This document shows, piece by piece, positions 31,762 to 42,203 of a DNA stretch of 64,000 bases; the stretch's first letter is position 1, and each line of letters starts with the position of its first letter. This stretch comes from Psychrobacillus lasiicapitis (GTDB lineage Bacteria > Bacillota > Bacilli > Bacillales_A > Planococcaceae). Below the pieces are notes generated by a model. That model was not told the origin of the DNA. It was given only the letters and a program-made list of their open reading frames with translations, and did not search any database. The stretch covers positions 186,001 through 250,000 of the forward strand of contig NZ_VDGH01000004.1 of the NCBI RefSeq assembly GCF_006861795.1, read 5' to 3'. Position numbers and translations under genes: made by a program.

Positions 31762-33108
31762 ATGAAGCATCGTTATTTACCAATGACTGAGCAAGATCAA
31801 AAAGAGATGTTAGATGTAATCGGCATTTCTTCTATTGATGAATTGTTTGCAGACATTCCTGAAAAAGTACGTTTTAATGGTGAGTATAATATTAAACCTG
31901 CGAAAGCAGAATCTGCGTTACTGAAAGAATTAGCAACTCTTGCTGATAAAAACGCGGATAGCAAAAAATATGCTTCTTTCCTTGGTGCTGGAGTATATGA
32001 CCATTTCAAACCAATAATTGTAGATCATGTTATCTCTCGTTCTGAATTTTATACTGCATATACTCCGTATCAGCCAGAAATTTCACAAGGGGAATTGCAA
32101 GCAATTTTTGAATTCCAAACGATGATTTGTGAATTAACTGGTATGGATATTGCAAACTCTTCTATGTATGATGGTGGTACAGCGCTTGCTGAAGCTGGTA
32201 ATTTAGCTGCTGGGCACACTCGTCGTAAAAAAATAATTATTTCTGAAGCGGTTCATCCTGAATATATTGATGTAGTAAAAATGTATGCTAAAGGACAAAA
32301 CGTTCAAGTGGTAACAGTGCCAATAAAAGATGGCTTAACTGATTTGTCGAAACTAGAAGAATTAGTGGATGAAGAAACAGCAGCTGTTTTAGTTCAGTAC
32401 CCAAACTTCTTTGGTCAAATTGAAGATTTAGCAAAAGTAGAACAACTAACACATGCTCAAAAAGCGTTATTCGTTGTTTCTACAAACCCACTTGCACTTG
32501 GAGCTTTGACACCACCAGGTAAATTTGGTGCGGATATTACAGTTGGAGACGCGCAACCATTTGGAATCGCGGAAGCTTTTGGTGGACCTCACTGTGGTTT
32601 CTTCGCAGTAACATCTAAATTAATGCGCAAAGTTCCAGGGCGTCTGGTTGGAGAAACAACGGATGAAGATGGTCGTCGCGGATTTGTGTTAACATTACAA
32701 GCACGTGAGCAACATATCCGTCGTGATAAAGCGACCTCTAACATCTGTTCGAACCAAGCGCTAAATGCACTTGCAGCTTCTGTTGCAATGACAGCACTTG
32801 GAAAAAAAGGTGTAAAAGAAATAGCCATTCAAAATATCGCAAAAACCCACTACGCGAAACAAGCTTTTGAAAAAGCTGGCTTTGAAGTACCTTTCCAAGG
32901 AGCACATTTCAACGAAATCGTTGTGAAAGTAAATGGTTCTATTGCGGATGGAAACAAAGCACTTCTTGAAAAAGGAATTATCGGAGGATTTGACTTAGGT
33001 AGAATGAACTCCGATCTTAAAAATCACGTATTAATCGCTGTAACTGAGCAACGTACAAAAGAAGAAATAGATGCACTCGTGCAAGAAATGGGGGCTCTTC
33101 ATGCATAA
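31762..33108 (+). CDS. gcvPA: Glycine dehydrogenase (decarboxylating) subunit 1
   Basis: 448 residues, the usual size of the split N-terminal P-protein subunit. Contains MSKHRYLP-type start ([16 protein letters not shown]), [36 protein letters not shown] and [10 protein letters not shown]. Together with subunit 2 it decarboxylates glycine using PLP. Ends overlapping gcvPB by 8 nt. Confidence 0.96.
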   Translation: MKHRYLPMTEQDQKEMLDVIGISSIDELFADIPEKVRFNGEYNIKPAKAESALLKELATLADKNADSKKYASFLGAGVYDHFKPIIVDHVISRSEFYTAYTPYQPEISQGELQAIFEFQTMICELTGMDIANSSMYDGGTALAEAGNLAAGHTRRKKIIISEAVHPEYIDVVKMYAKGQNVQVVTVPIKDGLTDLSKLEELVDEETAAVLVQYPNFFGQIEDLAKVEQLTHAQKALFVVSTNPLALGALTPPGKFGADITVGDAQPFGIAEAFGGPHCGFFAVTSKLMRKVPGRLVGETTDEDGRRGFVLTLQAREQHIRRDKATSNICSNQALNALAASVAMTALGKKGVKEIAIQNIAKTHYAKQAFEKAGFEVPFQGAHFNEIVVKVNGSIADGNKALLEKGIIGGFDLGRMNSDLKNHVLIAVTEQRTKEEIDALVQEMGALHA

Positions 33109-34561
33109 GGATAATCAACCACTAATTTTTGAAATTACGAGAGAAGGCCGTGTAGGATATAACCTACCTGAACTAGATGTTCCTGAAGTAGATATAGCGT
33201 CATTATTACCACAAGGTATGCAACGCGAGGAAGAGGCGGAATTACCAGAAGTATCAGAGCTAGATATTATGCGCCATTATACTGCTCTATCAAACCGTAA
33301 CCACGGTGTGGATACAGGATTCTACCCACTTGGATCTTGTACGATGAAATACAATCCGAAAGTTAATGAATCGGTTGCACGTTTCCCAGGTTTTGCTAAC
33401 ATTCATCCATTACAAGATGAATCTTCTGTTCAAGGTGCGATGGAGCTTATGTATGATCTTCAAGAGCATTTAATCGAAATCACTGGTATGGACGAAGTGA
33501 CACTCCAACCTGCAGCTGGTGCGCATGGTGAGTGGACTGCTCTGATGATGATTCGTGCATTCCATGAAGCAAATGGGGACTTAGATCGTACGAAAGTAAT
33601 CGTTCCGGACTCTGCTCATGGAACGAACCCTGCATCTGCAACAGTAGCTGGCTTTGAAACTATTACAGTAAAATCAGATGAAAATGGATTAGTAGATTTA
33701 GAGGACTTACGTCGCGTTGCTGGTCCAGATACAGCAGCCCTAATGCTAACAAATCCAAATACATTAGGTCTATTTGAAGAAAGCATTTTAGAAATGGCTG
33801 AAATCATTCATGGTGTTGGTGGTAAATTGTACTATGATGGTGCTAACTTAAATGCGGTTATGTCTAAAGCGCGTCCAGGAGACATGGGCTTTGACTGTGT
33901 TCACTTAAACTTACACAAAACATTTACAGGTCCTCACGGAGGCGGTGGTCCAGGTTCAGGTCCAGTTGGAGTAAAATCTGACCTTATTCCATTCCTTCCA
34001 AGTCCAGTACTTGTAAAAGAAGAAGATAAATATACATTTGACTACAATCGTCCACAAGCAATAGGACGTGTAAAACCGTTCTATGGCAACTTTGGCATTA
34101 ATGTTCGTGCTTACACGTATATCCGCTCAATGGGGCCAGATGGTCTAAAAGCAGTTACTGAGTATGCAGTACTAAATGCTAACTATATGATGAGACGTCT
34201 TGAAGAACATTTCGATCTTCCATACAACCGTCATTGTAAGCATGAATTTGTATTGAGTGGCCGCCGTCAAAAGAAACTTGGTGTTCGAACTTTAGATATG
34301 GCGAAACGTCTGCTTGACTTTGGATATCATCCACCTACAATCTACTTCCCACTGAATGTAGAAGAAGGTATGATGATTGAGCCAACAGAAACAGAGTCAA
34401 AAGAAACATTAGACGCATTCTGTGATGCACTCATCCAAATTGCAAAAGAAGCGCAAGAGGATCCAGAAATCGTTCAAAACGCACCACATACAACAGTTAT
34501 CAATCGTTTAGATGAAACAAAAGCTGCTCGTAAGCCAGTTTTACGTTATACAAAAGCATAA
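33101..34561 (+). CDS. gcvPB: Glycine dehydrogenase (decarboxylating) subunit 2
   Basis: 486 residues from ATG 33101, preferred over an ATG at 33071 because of family length and the GGGGGCT site. PLP lysine in [20 protein letters not shown]; also [15 protein letters not shown] and [17 protein letters not shown]. Completes the P protein; the product is passed to the lipoylated H protein, linking to lipM further on. Confidence 0.96.
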   Translation: MHKDNQPLIFEITREGRVGYNLPELDVPEVDIASLLPQGMQREEEAELPEVSELDIMRHYTALSNRNHGVDTGFYPLGSCTMKYNPKVNESVARFPGFANIHPLQDESSVQGAMELMYDLQEHLIEITGMDEVTLQPAAGAHGEWTALMMIRAFHEANGDLDRTKVIVPDSAHGTNPASATVAGFETITVKSDENGLVDLEDLRRVAGPDTAALMLTNPNTLGLFEESILEMAEIIHGVGGKLYYDGANLNAVMSKARPGDMGFDCVHLNLHKTFTGPHGGGGPGSGPVGVKSDLIPFLPSPVLVKEEDKYTFDYNRPQAIGRVKPFYGNFGINVRAYTYIRSMGPDGLKAVTEYAVLNANYMMRRLEEHFDLPYNRHCKHEFVLSGRRQKKLGVRTLDMAKRLLDFGYHPPTIYFPLNVEEGMMIEPTETESKETLDAFCDALIQIAKEAQEDPEIVQNAPHTTVINRLDETKAARKPVLRYTKA

Positions 34562-34567
34562 AAAAGT

Positions 34568-34595
34568 GCGGTCCTCAAATGGACCGCATTTTTTT
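34568..34595. terminator. Bidirectional terminator after gcvPB
   Basis: GCGGTCC (34568-34574) and GGACCGC (34581-34587), flanked by AAAAA and TTTTTTT, so it can serve gcvPB and the convergent membrane gene. Confidence 0.92.
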
Positions 34596-35142
34596 AGTCT
34601 TCAAATGGTATATCATATTGCCTTGCTTTATGGTAAATGGCACTTTGTACAGATCCATTTACGACTCCAGAGACAGGAAATTCAAAGACATCCCCATCTG
34701 TAAACTCAAAAATATATATTTCATCTTGTTTCTCTTCTGGTTCCTCTAATACATGGACTACCTTCGCAAGGTTTTCCCAATCATGTACTACTTTATTTCC
34801 GAAAAGTGGATTGAATTCTATTTTGTCTTCATGTAGATAAACATAATTTTGAACACCTAGCGCAAAAATGAGTATAAACCCAATTGCTGCCACAATAACT
34901 GTTATGACCTTTAACATATTAGATTTTAGAAAATAGGACGCACAAAGAAGCACAACTGCAAAAACAAATGAGAATGCAAGCGCCAAAAAACTCGTGCTAA
35001 GTGGTACAAAAACAATCGATCCAGGGCCGCTATAAAATGTAATCGACGTAATGACCGGAGTGAGGATGCAAGCAAATGGTGCTACTATTAATAAAATAAG
35101 TGCAAAAATCCAAAACAAATCCTTGCGATTTCCTAGTGCCAA
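34594..35142 (-). CDS. Membrane protein of unknown function
   Basis: 182 residues from TTG 35142, with GAGGTGG 6 nt upstream (a longer ATG start at 35157 overlaps the ribosome site). Four membrane helices in the first 110 residues, then a soluble C-terminal domain (KIEFNPLFGNKVVHDWENLAKVVHVLEEPEEKQDEIYIFEFTDGD) that looks like a PH-type fold often seen in such proteins. Inserted relative to the B. subtilis gcv-yqhL order. Function unknown. Confidence 0.6.
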   Translation of the reverse strand: MALGNRKDLFWIFALILLIVAPFACILTPVITSITFYSGPGSIVFVPLSTSFLALAFSFVFAVVLLCASYFLKSNMLKVITVIVAAIGFILIFALGVQNYVYLHEDKIEFNPLFGNKVVHDWENLAKVVHVLEEPEEKQDEIYIFEFTDGDVFEFPVSGVVNGSVQSAIYHKARQYDIPFED

Positions 35143-35239
35143 AATAATCCACCTCATTCAAATGATTTCATAATGAAACATCATGTTGATTGTTATACGA
35201 AAATAGAAGTGGGAAGTTTCAGGAATTATATGAAAAGAA

Positions 35240-35268
35240 AAAAAGAATCACAGCGGATTCTTTTTGTT
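35240..35268. terminator. Bidirectional terminator before the AAA gene end
   Basis: AAAAAGAATC (35240-35249) pairs with GATTCTTTTT (35256-35265) around ACAGCG. It lies downstream of the AAA ATPase gene on the minus strand. Confidence 0.8.
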
Positions 35269-35281
35269 TATAGATAAATGG

Positions 35282-36550
35282 TTAAAATCCAATAGAAGAT
35301 TCGTCTTTCTCCCAATCGTTTTTTATGGATCGTTTGTTTTGTTTTATCAGTTCCTCGATCCGTTTTTCATAAGCGAGCTCTCCGTCATAATGCCAATTGA
35401 GCGCGACCGACATATAGAGCTCGTTCAATTGAGACATAGATAATCCTTTTGAACGTTTCGCCATATCTGCAAATTGTTCATCCGTGAAAATATGCTTAAT
35501 ATCCAGTTTGCGCAAATAGTTTTTCCGCACTTTTTCAGGAGGGGAAGGAATTTCGTATGCACGATCAAAACGACCAGCCCGATTAATAAGCGCAGGATCT
35601 ATTTTTTGCGGGTAGTTTGTCGTCCCTATGATAAATAACCCTTCTCTTGATTGAGCACCGTCTAAAGTGTTTAAAAAGACGGAACGCGTGTATTCTGGCA
35701 TGGAATCGATATCTTCAATTACTAAAATTGCCGGTGCTAGCCGAGTGACAATTCCAAATACTTCTTGTACCGAATGACTACCAGTGAATTCAGTTATTTG
35801 CCAATAGACAACCGGAGCCTTGGTTGAACCGGTAATCGATTTTACTAAAGTTGTTTTGCCGTTACCAGGTGACCCGTATAGTAATATTCCACGTTTATAG
35901 GGTAGTCCATAATCTTTGAAAAAGTGACCATCTTCTTTAAAAAATTCATCGATTGATCGGAAAATGTCTTGTTTAATACTTTCAGATAGTAATACATCAT
36001 CACGACTTACCGCAGCTTGCTCGCCGTATTTTCTGCGTTGCACCCCATGCTCTGTATCTACCAAATAGGTAACGGATTGCATAAGCAGCTGACGCATTTT
36101 TTCGTTTATTTCTTGCAAGAATGTAAGAGCTGTTTCAGCCGAAATTGAAAAGAAATAGTATTCTGGCCAACTGTTCCCACCAGAGTAGTTAAAAGAGAAT
36201 GTCATTGCGACATCATATTCGGGGAAAAAGATTAGATTATTTTCGAAAGAATCGACAATCTCTAGCTTACTTTCAACTGATAATTGTGATTTACTTGTAA
36301 TTTTACTTTGTGCCCTTGTTTCAAATACAGATGCTAAAACTTCATAGGTAACGAGATTGTTTTCCATCATTTCTAATAGGTTTCCGTCTAATTGTAAAAT
36401 AGATTCTCCTATGTCGATCGTCTGCCAATTAGCGTATTTGCGTTCTTTTAGCAAATGAATAATGCGTTTAGATACGATGGCAAAGTCCTCGTAGTTTGGA
36501 TGTGTTTGTCTGAAATCTTCATTGTGTGAAAATAAAACATGTTTTTGCAT
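35282..36550 (-). CDS. AAA+ ATPase
   Basis: 422 residues, GGAGG 6 nt before ATG. The AAA domain covers about 190-380: Walker A GSPGNGKT (226-233), Walker B ILVIED (275-280), sensor 1 TTN (310-312) and arginine-finger segment NRAGRFDR (323-330). The N-terminal 190 residues are a distinct substrate or partner domain. Classic AAA proteins of this kind remodel proteins; the substrate is unknown. Single gene with its own terminator, placed between gcv and yqhL. Confidence 0.85.
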   Translation of the reverse strand: MQKHVLFSHNEDFRQTHPNYEDFAIVSKRIIHLLKERKYANWQTIDIGESILQLDGNLLEMMENNLVTYEVLASVFETRAQSKITSKSQLSVESKLEIVDSFENNLIFFPEYDVAMTFSFNYSGGNSWPEYYFFSISAETALTFLQEINEKMRQLLMQSVTYLVDTEHGVQRRKYGEQAAVSRDDVLLSESIKQDIFRSIDEFFKEDGHFFKDYGLPYKRGILLYGSPGNGKTTLVKSITGSTKAPVVYWQITEFTGSHSVQEVFGIVTRLAPAILVIEDIDSMPEYTRSVFLNTLDGAQSREGLFIIGTTNYPQKIDPALINRAGRFDRAYEIPSPPEKVRKNYLRKLDIKHIFTDEQFADMAKRSKGLSMSQLNELYMSVALNWHYDGELAYEKRIEELIKQNKRSIKNDWEKDESSIGF

Positions 36551-36581
36551 CTAATACCTCCATTAGCGAGATGATTATAGA

Positions 36582-36614
36582 AAAAGGTCCCTCTTTATGA
36601 AAGAAGAACCTTTA
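36582..36614 (-). terminator. Probable terminator of yqhL
   Basis: Imperfect inverted repeat AAAGGTCCCTCTTT/AAAGAAGAACCTTT with a CTTTTT end on the minus strand, about 55 nt past the yqhL stop. Confidence 0.6.
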
Positions 36615-36667
36615 TGTATATCTAGATTCAAAATCTTAGCTCATTTTACAAGGAGCACTTTTAAAAA

Positions 36668-37051
36668 TTATTTTGTTTTAATCTTACCAGTCCAGGTTTT
36701 GAAGCCGCCTTGAAGCTGGTTTAATTCAGTATAGCCCTTTTTCTTTAAAAACATTGCGGCACGAGAACTTCTTGCGCTGCTTTGGCAATATAAGTAAACA
36801 GGCTTATCTGGACGAATTTCTTTAAAACGTTGACGAAGTTGTGACGAAGGAATATTTCTTGCTCCAAGAATATGCCCTGCATCGAACTCTTTTGGTTCTC
36901 TTACATCGATAAGTTGGGCTTTACGGTAACCCGTTATAAACTGCTCTTGCGTAAGGTTTGTAACTGCTTTTTTTAATCGTAATGCTTGAATAATAGCATA
37001 AACTATTAACACGACAATTACTGCGATTAAAAAGTATAAAGTATTAGACAC
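36668..37051 (-). CDS. yqhL: Membrane-anchored rhodanese-like protein
   Basis: 127 residues. N-terminal membrane helix (YFLIAVIVVLIVYAIIQAL, 6-24), then a rhodanese domain with LIDVREPKEFDAGHILGARNIP and the active-site loop YCQSSARSSRAA (Cys near 89). Likely a sulfurtransferase facing the cytosol. Neighbouring, divergently oriented lipM keeps the Bacillus gene order. Confidence 0.9.
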   Translation of the reverse strand: MSNTLYFLIAVIVVLIVYAIIQALRLKKAVTNLTQEQFITGYRKAQLIDVREPKEFDAGHILGARNIPSSQLRQRFKEIRPDKPVYLYCQSSARSSRAAMFLKKKGYTELNQLQGGFKTWTGKIKTK

Positions 37052-37155
37052 GGTCTTTCCCCTTTCTATGTTTCCATATCTATTATAAAAGATTCACTAG
37101 ATACAATTCAATCTATTTGATAAAATGAATATCGTTGTGAAGGGGGAAGACTTAC

Positions 37156-37992
37156 GTGGAAAAGACAAAATGGTATTTCATTAATTCTGGACCTTGTAGT
37201 CCAGCATATAATATGGCACTTGATGAAGCGCTATTAGATTGGCATAGCGAGGGGCTCATCCCACCAGTCGTTCGATTTTATGAGTGGAATCCCGCTACTT
37301 TGTCGATTGGTTATTTTCAATCGGTTGATAAAGAAATAGACATGGATGCCATTAAAAAATTAGGACTGGGATTTGTTCGAAGACCTACCGGAGGAAGAGG
37401 CGTGCTCCATGAACATGAACTTACATATAGTGTAATTGTGACAGAAAGTTATCCTGATATGCCTGCAACTGTAACGGAAGCTTATCGAGTAATCAGTGAA
37501 GGTTTGTTACTTGGCTTCCAAAATCTCGGTTTAGATGCTTATTTTTCTGTTCCAGATACAGAACAAAAAAGAGATGATTTAAAAAAACCGAAATCTGCCG
37601 TATGTTTTGATTCTCCAAGTTGGTATGAACTTGTAGTAGAGGGTAGAAAGGTGGCAGGTAGTGCACAAACAAGGCAAAAAGGTGTCATTTTGCAACATGG
37701 AGCTATTTTATTGGATTTAGATGAAGATAAATTAATTCAAACATTTAAGTTTTCCTCTGATGAATTAAGGGAAAGAGTAAAAGCGAGTTTGTCGAAAAAA
37801 GCGGTTGCTATCAACAAGATTAGTAAAAATCCGATAACGATCGATGAATGCAAGGTGGCATTTAAAAAAGGTTTTGAAGACGCTTTAGAAATAGAATTAG
37901 TGGAATATAAGCTAACAGAAGAACAAGAGATGTATGTACAAGAGTTGGAAGCGAAACGTTATGCTAATGATGAATGGAATTTTAGAAAATAA
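37156..37992 (+). CDS. lipM: Octanoyltransferase LipM
   Basis: 278 residues, GTG start. Moves octanoate from acyl carrier protein to the H protein (GcvH), the first step of lipoate assembly in Bacillus. Shows the biotin/lipoate-ligase fold: [19 protein letters not shown], the [14 protein letters not shown] segment with the expected catalytic Cys (about 151) and the [11 protein letters not shown] lysine. Functionally linked to the gcv operon in this window. Confidence 0.93.
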   Translation: MEKTKWYFINSGPCSPAYNMALDEALLDWHSEGLIPPVVRFYEWNPATLSIGYFQSVDKEIDMDAIKKLGLGFVRRPTGGRGVLHEHELTYSVIVTESYPDMPATVTEAYRVISEGLLLGFQNLGLDAYFSVPDTEQKRDDLKKPKSAVCFDSPSWYELVVEGRKVAGSAQTRQKGVILQHGAILLDLDEDKLIQTFKFSSDELRERVKASLSKKAVAINKISKNPITIDECKVAFKKGFEDALEIELVEYKLTEEQEMYVQELEAKRYANDEWNFRK

Positions 37993-38070
37993 TTTATTTT
38001 TTTTTAGTCATTTAGTCCATTGACTACCGCAATCATTAGGTTTGCGTAAAATCTATTCATTTGCAAAATA

Positions 38071-38119
38071 ACACAACATATAGTATCGTTTATAGATAAT
38101 GATACACTATATGGTGTGT
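38071..38119 (+). promoter_or_regulatory. Two NrdR-box-like sites upstream of nrdJ
   Basis: ACACAACATATAGTAT (38071-38086) and ACACTATATGGTGTGT (38104-38119) both fit the ACAC-W-ATAT-...-GTGT NrdR consensus and start 33 nt apart, close to the three helical turns usual for paired NrdR boxes. Suggests repression of nrdJ by NrdR with ATP/dATP status. Confidence 0.7.
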
Positions 38120-38147
38120 TTTATTTTTTTATAAAAAGGGAGGCAAT

Positions 38148-41058
38148 ATGATGGTATTAGCATCTCAAAACCCAAATGCAACCATTAACATTGAACAATT
38201 AAACAAAGATATTGAGCAATTTCCACAAGTACACCCTATTACAACTGACATGAAATTAACACATAAAGGTGTATCTAGACTTGTTATGATTGACCGTTAC
38301 TCTTTTAAAGATACGGAGAAAAAAACGCTAAAAACAGGAGATTTTGTCGTATTAACGGTGAAAGACGATCCGAAGTTTCCGGCGCGCGGTTTAGGATATA
38401 TCGTGTCGATTAATGTCGATGCGAAAACTGCAGATGTATTGATCGAAGAAGATTATCGAAGTGCAATTGATGACAGCAATCAAGTTGCATCAGGAGTTGT
38501 CACTCGTCCACTTAGCGTAATAGAAAAACCTTTAGAAGTATTCTATGAACAAATTGCTAAACGAAATGCTACTGGACTTGCTTCGGTGGAGAAGACAGAA
38601 GAAAAAAGAACAGAATGGTTTGAAAAGTTTTATCAACAATTAGTTTCGTTAAAATTCATTCCTGCTGGACGAGTATTATACGGAGCAGGAACAGGAACGG
38701 ATGTTACATATTTTAATTGTTACGTAATGCCGTTTGTGGCTGATTCTCGTGAAGGAATTAGTGATCATCGTAAGCAAGTAATGGAGATTATGAGCCGTGG
38801 TGGTGGGGTTGGTACGAACGGTTCCACACTTCGTCCGCGTAATACATTAGCACGCGGGGTAAATGGTAAGTCTTCAGGTTCTGTATCTTGGTTAGATGAT
38901 ATTGCTAAATTGACTCATCTTGTCGAACAAGGTGGGTCACGTCGTTAACATATCGGCGACGTAATCTCGTGAATTGCTGGAACATCCTTAGAGCTTTCTT
39001 CACCACAACGTGACTAGCAATAGTGAGCGTGAAGGTTTGAAAAGAAGAGAGATTGGACAATCAGCAGCGAAGGGTCTTTGGAAACGGAGATCAACGTTCA
39101 ACGACTATCGAAACTTCCTAATGCATTGCTATGGAAGAAGTAAATTATAGTTATCAGTAATGATTCTATAAGGCACGAGACAAAGAATAATGATATTTCT
39201 TTGATGATATAGTCTGAACTTATGTGAAAGCATAAGAGTTAGGCAGAAATGACCTAACCCCACATATGGTGGTGTAACAAAGTTGGGAGCACAAATGATA
39301 ATGCTGGCCGATTGGCATCCGGATATTGCGGAATTCATCATTTCGAAAATGCAAAATCCACGAATTTTACGATTCCTAATCGAAAATACAAAAGACGAAA
39401 CTATTAAACAATTAGCGAAGGACAAGCTTAAATTTAAACCGTTGACATTCCAAGAAGAAGCGATGTATCAAGGTATTATAAACTATAAAGCAATCCCTGG
39501 TCTTGGAGGATTCAGCAATGAAATCATTCGTGATGCAGAAACGAAACTTCGCGATGGTGGTACTTACACTGTTCATAATCCAGAATTTTTAACTGGAGCG
39601 AATATTTCAGTAACGTTAACAGATGATTTTATGAAAGCAGTAGAAAATGATGAAGACTTTGACCTTCGTTTCCCAGCTACTGAATCTTATACAGAAGAGG
39701 AAATGGCATTTTACAACGAAAATTGGCATATAATTGGCGATGTTCGCGAGTGGGAAAAAATGGGGTATGCTGTAAGAACTTATCGTACAGTAAAAGCGAA
39801 AGAACTTTGGAATTTGATTAATATTTGTGCAACATACTCAGCAGAGCCTGGCGTTTTCTTCATTGATAATGCAAATGAAAAAACAAATGCAAAAGCATAT
39901 GGACAAAAGGTTGTTGCAACCAATCCATGTGGTGAGCAGCCATTAGCACCGTATTCTGTTTGTAACCTAGCTGCTGTAAACCTAGCACAATTTGCAAATA
40001 AAGAGACAAAGACAGTAAACTATGAAGCATTAAAAGAAACAGTACGCGTTGGTGTGCGTATGCAAGATAATGTTATTGACGCAACCCCATATTTCTTAGA
40101 AGAAAATAAAGTACAAGCACTCGGCGAGAGACGCGTTGGACTTGGCGTAATGGGACTAGCAGATCTACTTATTTATTGTGAAAAAGAATATGGTTCTGAA
40201 GAAGGAAATGTTTTAGTAGATGAGATTTTTAAAACCATAGCGATTGCAGCATATGAAACTTCTGCAGAATTGGCAAAAGAACGAGGAAGCTTCCCATTCC
40301 TAACAGGCGAAACAGAAGAAGAAACAAATCGACTTAGAAAAGCTTTTACTGAAACAGGATTCATGCAAACAATGCCAGAAGAAATTAGAAACACTATTTT
40401 AGAATCTGGTATTCGCAACTCGCATTTATTAACTGTTGCTCCTACTGGATCTACTGGAACAATGGTTGGTGTTTCGACTGGTCTGGAGCCATATTATTCG
40501 TTTACGTATTACAGAAGTGGACGTTTAGGGAAGTTTATCGAAGTAAAAGCTGATATTGTAAAAGAATATTTAGCTAATAATGAATCAGCGGAAGAAGAAA
40601 ATCTTCCAAACTGGTTTGTAACGGCTATGGAATTACCACCAGAAGCACATGCAGATGTGCAATGTATTATCCAACGCTGGATTGATAGTTCGATCTCGAA
40701 AACAGTAAATGCTCCACGTGGCTACACAGTAGAACAAGTAGAAGCTGTTTATGAACGCTTATACAATGGCGGAGCAAAAGGCGGTACTGTATACGTGGAT
40801 GGAAGTCGCGATGCGCAAGTATTGACGCTAAAAGCGGAGGAAAATACATTAGACGATCCGGAGCAGGAAGAAGAAAAAGTATTTGAAAAACGTCCTATCG
40901 TATTAATCGATACAATCCAAGATCTACGCTCGACGAATGTAACTATAGGATCAGAAGTTGGGAATACTTGTCCTGTTTGCCGAAAAGGGACAGTAGAAGA
41001 AATGGGTGGCTGTAACACATGTACAAACTGTAATGCACAGTTAAAATGTGGTTTATAA
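38148..41058 (+). CDS. nrdJ: Adenosylcobalamin-dependent ribonucleotide reductase (class II), interrupted by a group I intron
   Basis: Two exons, 38148-38945 (266 codons) and 39286-41055 plus stop (590 codons), give 856 residues when joined in frame. Without splicing translation stops at TAA 38946-38948, directly at the exon end. Exon 1 holds FNCYVMP and MSRGGGVGTNGSTLRPR; the join recreates the conserved EQGGSRRGAQMI. Exon 2 has NPCGEQPLAPYSVCNLAAVNLA and a C-terminal CPVC...CNTCTNC cysteine tail. Reduces ribonucleotides using vitamin B12, with or without oxygen. Start may also be ATG 38151. Confidence 0.95.
38946..39285 (+). ncRNA. Group I self-splicing intron in nrdJ (340 nt, no ORF)
   Basis: P1: exon ACGTCGT (38939-38945) pairs fully with the internal guide GGCGACGT (38956-38962 core), leaving the required U-G wobble at the 5' splice site. 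P2 ATTGCT/AGCAAT (38973-38978/39016-39021). Core contains GGACAATCAGCAGCGAAGG and GTTCAACGACTA. P7: GACTA (39103-39107) with TAGTC (39210-39214). P8-like CTTCC/GGAAG (39114-39118/39133-39137). P9 stems CTTATG/CATAAG and GTTAGG/CCTAAC. Ends with the terminal G at 39285. No homing endonuclease frame inside. Confidence 0.93.
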
Positions 41059-41107
41059 TATAATAAAGAATTAAACAAATGTAGATTTAAAATAAAGTTT
41101 TACAGTT

Positions 41108-41149
41108 ACACCCCTTTGGATAAAAAATATCTAAAGGGGTGTTTTTTTA
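41108..41149 (+). terminator. Terminator of nrdJ
   Basis: ACACCCCTTT (41108-41117) pairs with AAAGGGGTGT (41133-41142), followed by TTTTTTT. Confidence 0.93.
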
Positions 41150-41214
41150 TGTCCAAAAGAAAACGATCATCTCAAATTATTTAATACTATTTCTGAAGTA
41201 AACATAGTTAGGAT

Positions 41215-41679
41215 TTATGCAACTGTATCGTCGCTAGTGCGTTTATTTCCTTTATATATAAAATAAAGGGAAATAACCATAAATAATAAAGCGAAAACCC
41301 GTTTTATATCTAATTCTATGACTAAACTATTGAACCATCCAAAATGATCAATAATAAGCCCAATTACTAGTTGACCAGCTATACCAGCAATATTTGTTGC
41401 TATTACTCCAATTCTTGGTACTGCTATAACAGTGAAAAGTAAATACATAGTGCCTAAAAATGCTGCACTTAATTGCCATTTTGGTGCTTCTAAAAGTGCT
41501 AGTATATTCCCGCTACCAAAAAATAAAATAAAAATGGTCAAAAACATTGTTCCAGTGAGAAAGGTTAATAATGTTGTTTCTATTGTTCCAGCTTTTCGAC
41601 TAAATGTACCATTGATAGATGATTGTGCGCTTAATGTGATGCCGCCAATTAATGTGAATATAATCATAAATAAACCCAT
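41215..41679 (-). CDS. DMT-family (YdcZ/DUF606) transporter subunit
   Basis: 154 residues from ATG 41679, with GGAGGT 9 nt upstream. Five membrane helices; the pattern SAQSSINGTFSRKAGTIETTLLTFLTGT and FLGTMYLLFTVIAVPRIGVIATNIAGIAGQLVIGLIIDHFGWF is that of five-helix YdcZ/DUF606 proteins, thought to pair as inverted dimers. It follows a homologous gene 14 nt upstream; the two probably form a heterodimer. Substrate unknown. Confidence 0.85.
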   Translation of the reverse strand: MGLFMIIFTLIGGITLSAQSSINGTFSRKAGTIETTLLTFLTGTMFLTIFILFFGSGNILALLEAPKWQLSAAFLGTMYLLFTVIAVPRIGVIATNIAGIAGQLVIGLIIDHFGWFNSLVIELDIKRVFALLFMVISLYFIYKGNKRTSDDTVA

Positions 41680-41693
41680 AATGGTCATACCTC

Positions 41694-42122
41694 CTAGTTT
41701 ATTAATATAAGTGCCATGATCATGGAAAGAACTGCAAATAGTTTTTCTTTATTAATCTTGTTTTTCTGACTACCTAACCATCCAAAATGTTCAATAATCA
41801 TACTCATTACCAATTGCCCGATTATAACAGCAACCATTGTTATGCCAACACCAACGAATGGGACACTGACAACAATGGAAGTTAAATAAATAACACCCAA
41901 GACTCCTCCAAGTAATGACCACTTAGGTGCCTCTAAAGTATATGAAATCTTCCCTTTTCCAAAAAATAGCCACAATAGACTCATGATTATTGAGCCCATA
42001 AAGAAGTTATAAAAACTTGTCTCTATTTGTCCAATTGTTTTTCCTAATTCAGCATAGATAGCTCCTTCAAAGCTAAGTGCTGCTCCAGCTAGTAGGGCTA
42101 ACATATAAGATATAAATCGCAT
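41694..42122 (-). CDS. DMT-family (YdcZ/DUF606) transporter subunit
   Basis: 142 residues from ATG 42122, with GAGGA 8 nt upstream; a longer start at 42137 overlaps that site. Five helices and the same EGAIYAELGKTIGQIETSFYNFFMGS and VGVGITMVAVIIGQLVMSMIIEHFGWLG pattern as its downstream partner. Paired half-size DMT proteins are typical of the family. Upstream palindrome suggests control by the neighbouring ArsR-type regulator. Confidence 0.85.
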   Translation of the reverse strand: MRFISYMLALLAGAALSFEGAIYAELGKTIGQIETSFYNFFMGSIIMSLLWLFFGKGKISYTLEAPKWSLLGGVLGVIYLTSIVVSVPFVGVGITMVAVIIGQLVMSMIIEHFGWLGSQKNKINKEKLFAVLSMIMALILIN

Positions 42123-42150
42123 ATATCGATTCCTCATTTCTGTATAATTG

Positions 42151-42172
42151 TATATCTAGAAAAATAGATATA
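42151..42172. promoter_or_regulatory. Operator-like palindrome upstream of the DMT pair
   Basis: Perfect inverted repeat TATATCTA (42151-42158) / TAGATATA (42165-42172) with GAAAAA spacer, just before the DMT operon start. Shares the TATCTAGAAA half-site with 42531-42550 upstream of the ArsR-type gene. Confidence 0.6.
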
Positions 42173-42203
42173 AGGTGGTAAAAAAAACAGAAATCAATAT
42201 TAA

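Noticed and set aside
38946-39285. Intein or mobile endonuclease interrupting nrdJ
   Set aside because: Stop codons in all useful frames and a clear group I RNA core; no protein splicing motifs.
39129-39425. Minus-strand 98-codon frame across the nrdJ intron end
   Set aside because: Overlaps the intron and exon 2 on the opposite strand; not an endonuclease and has no ribosome site.
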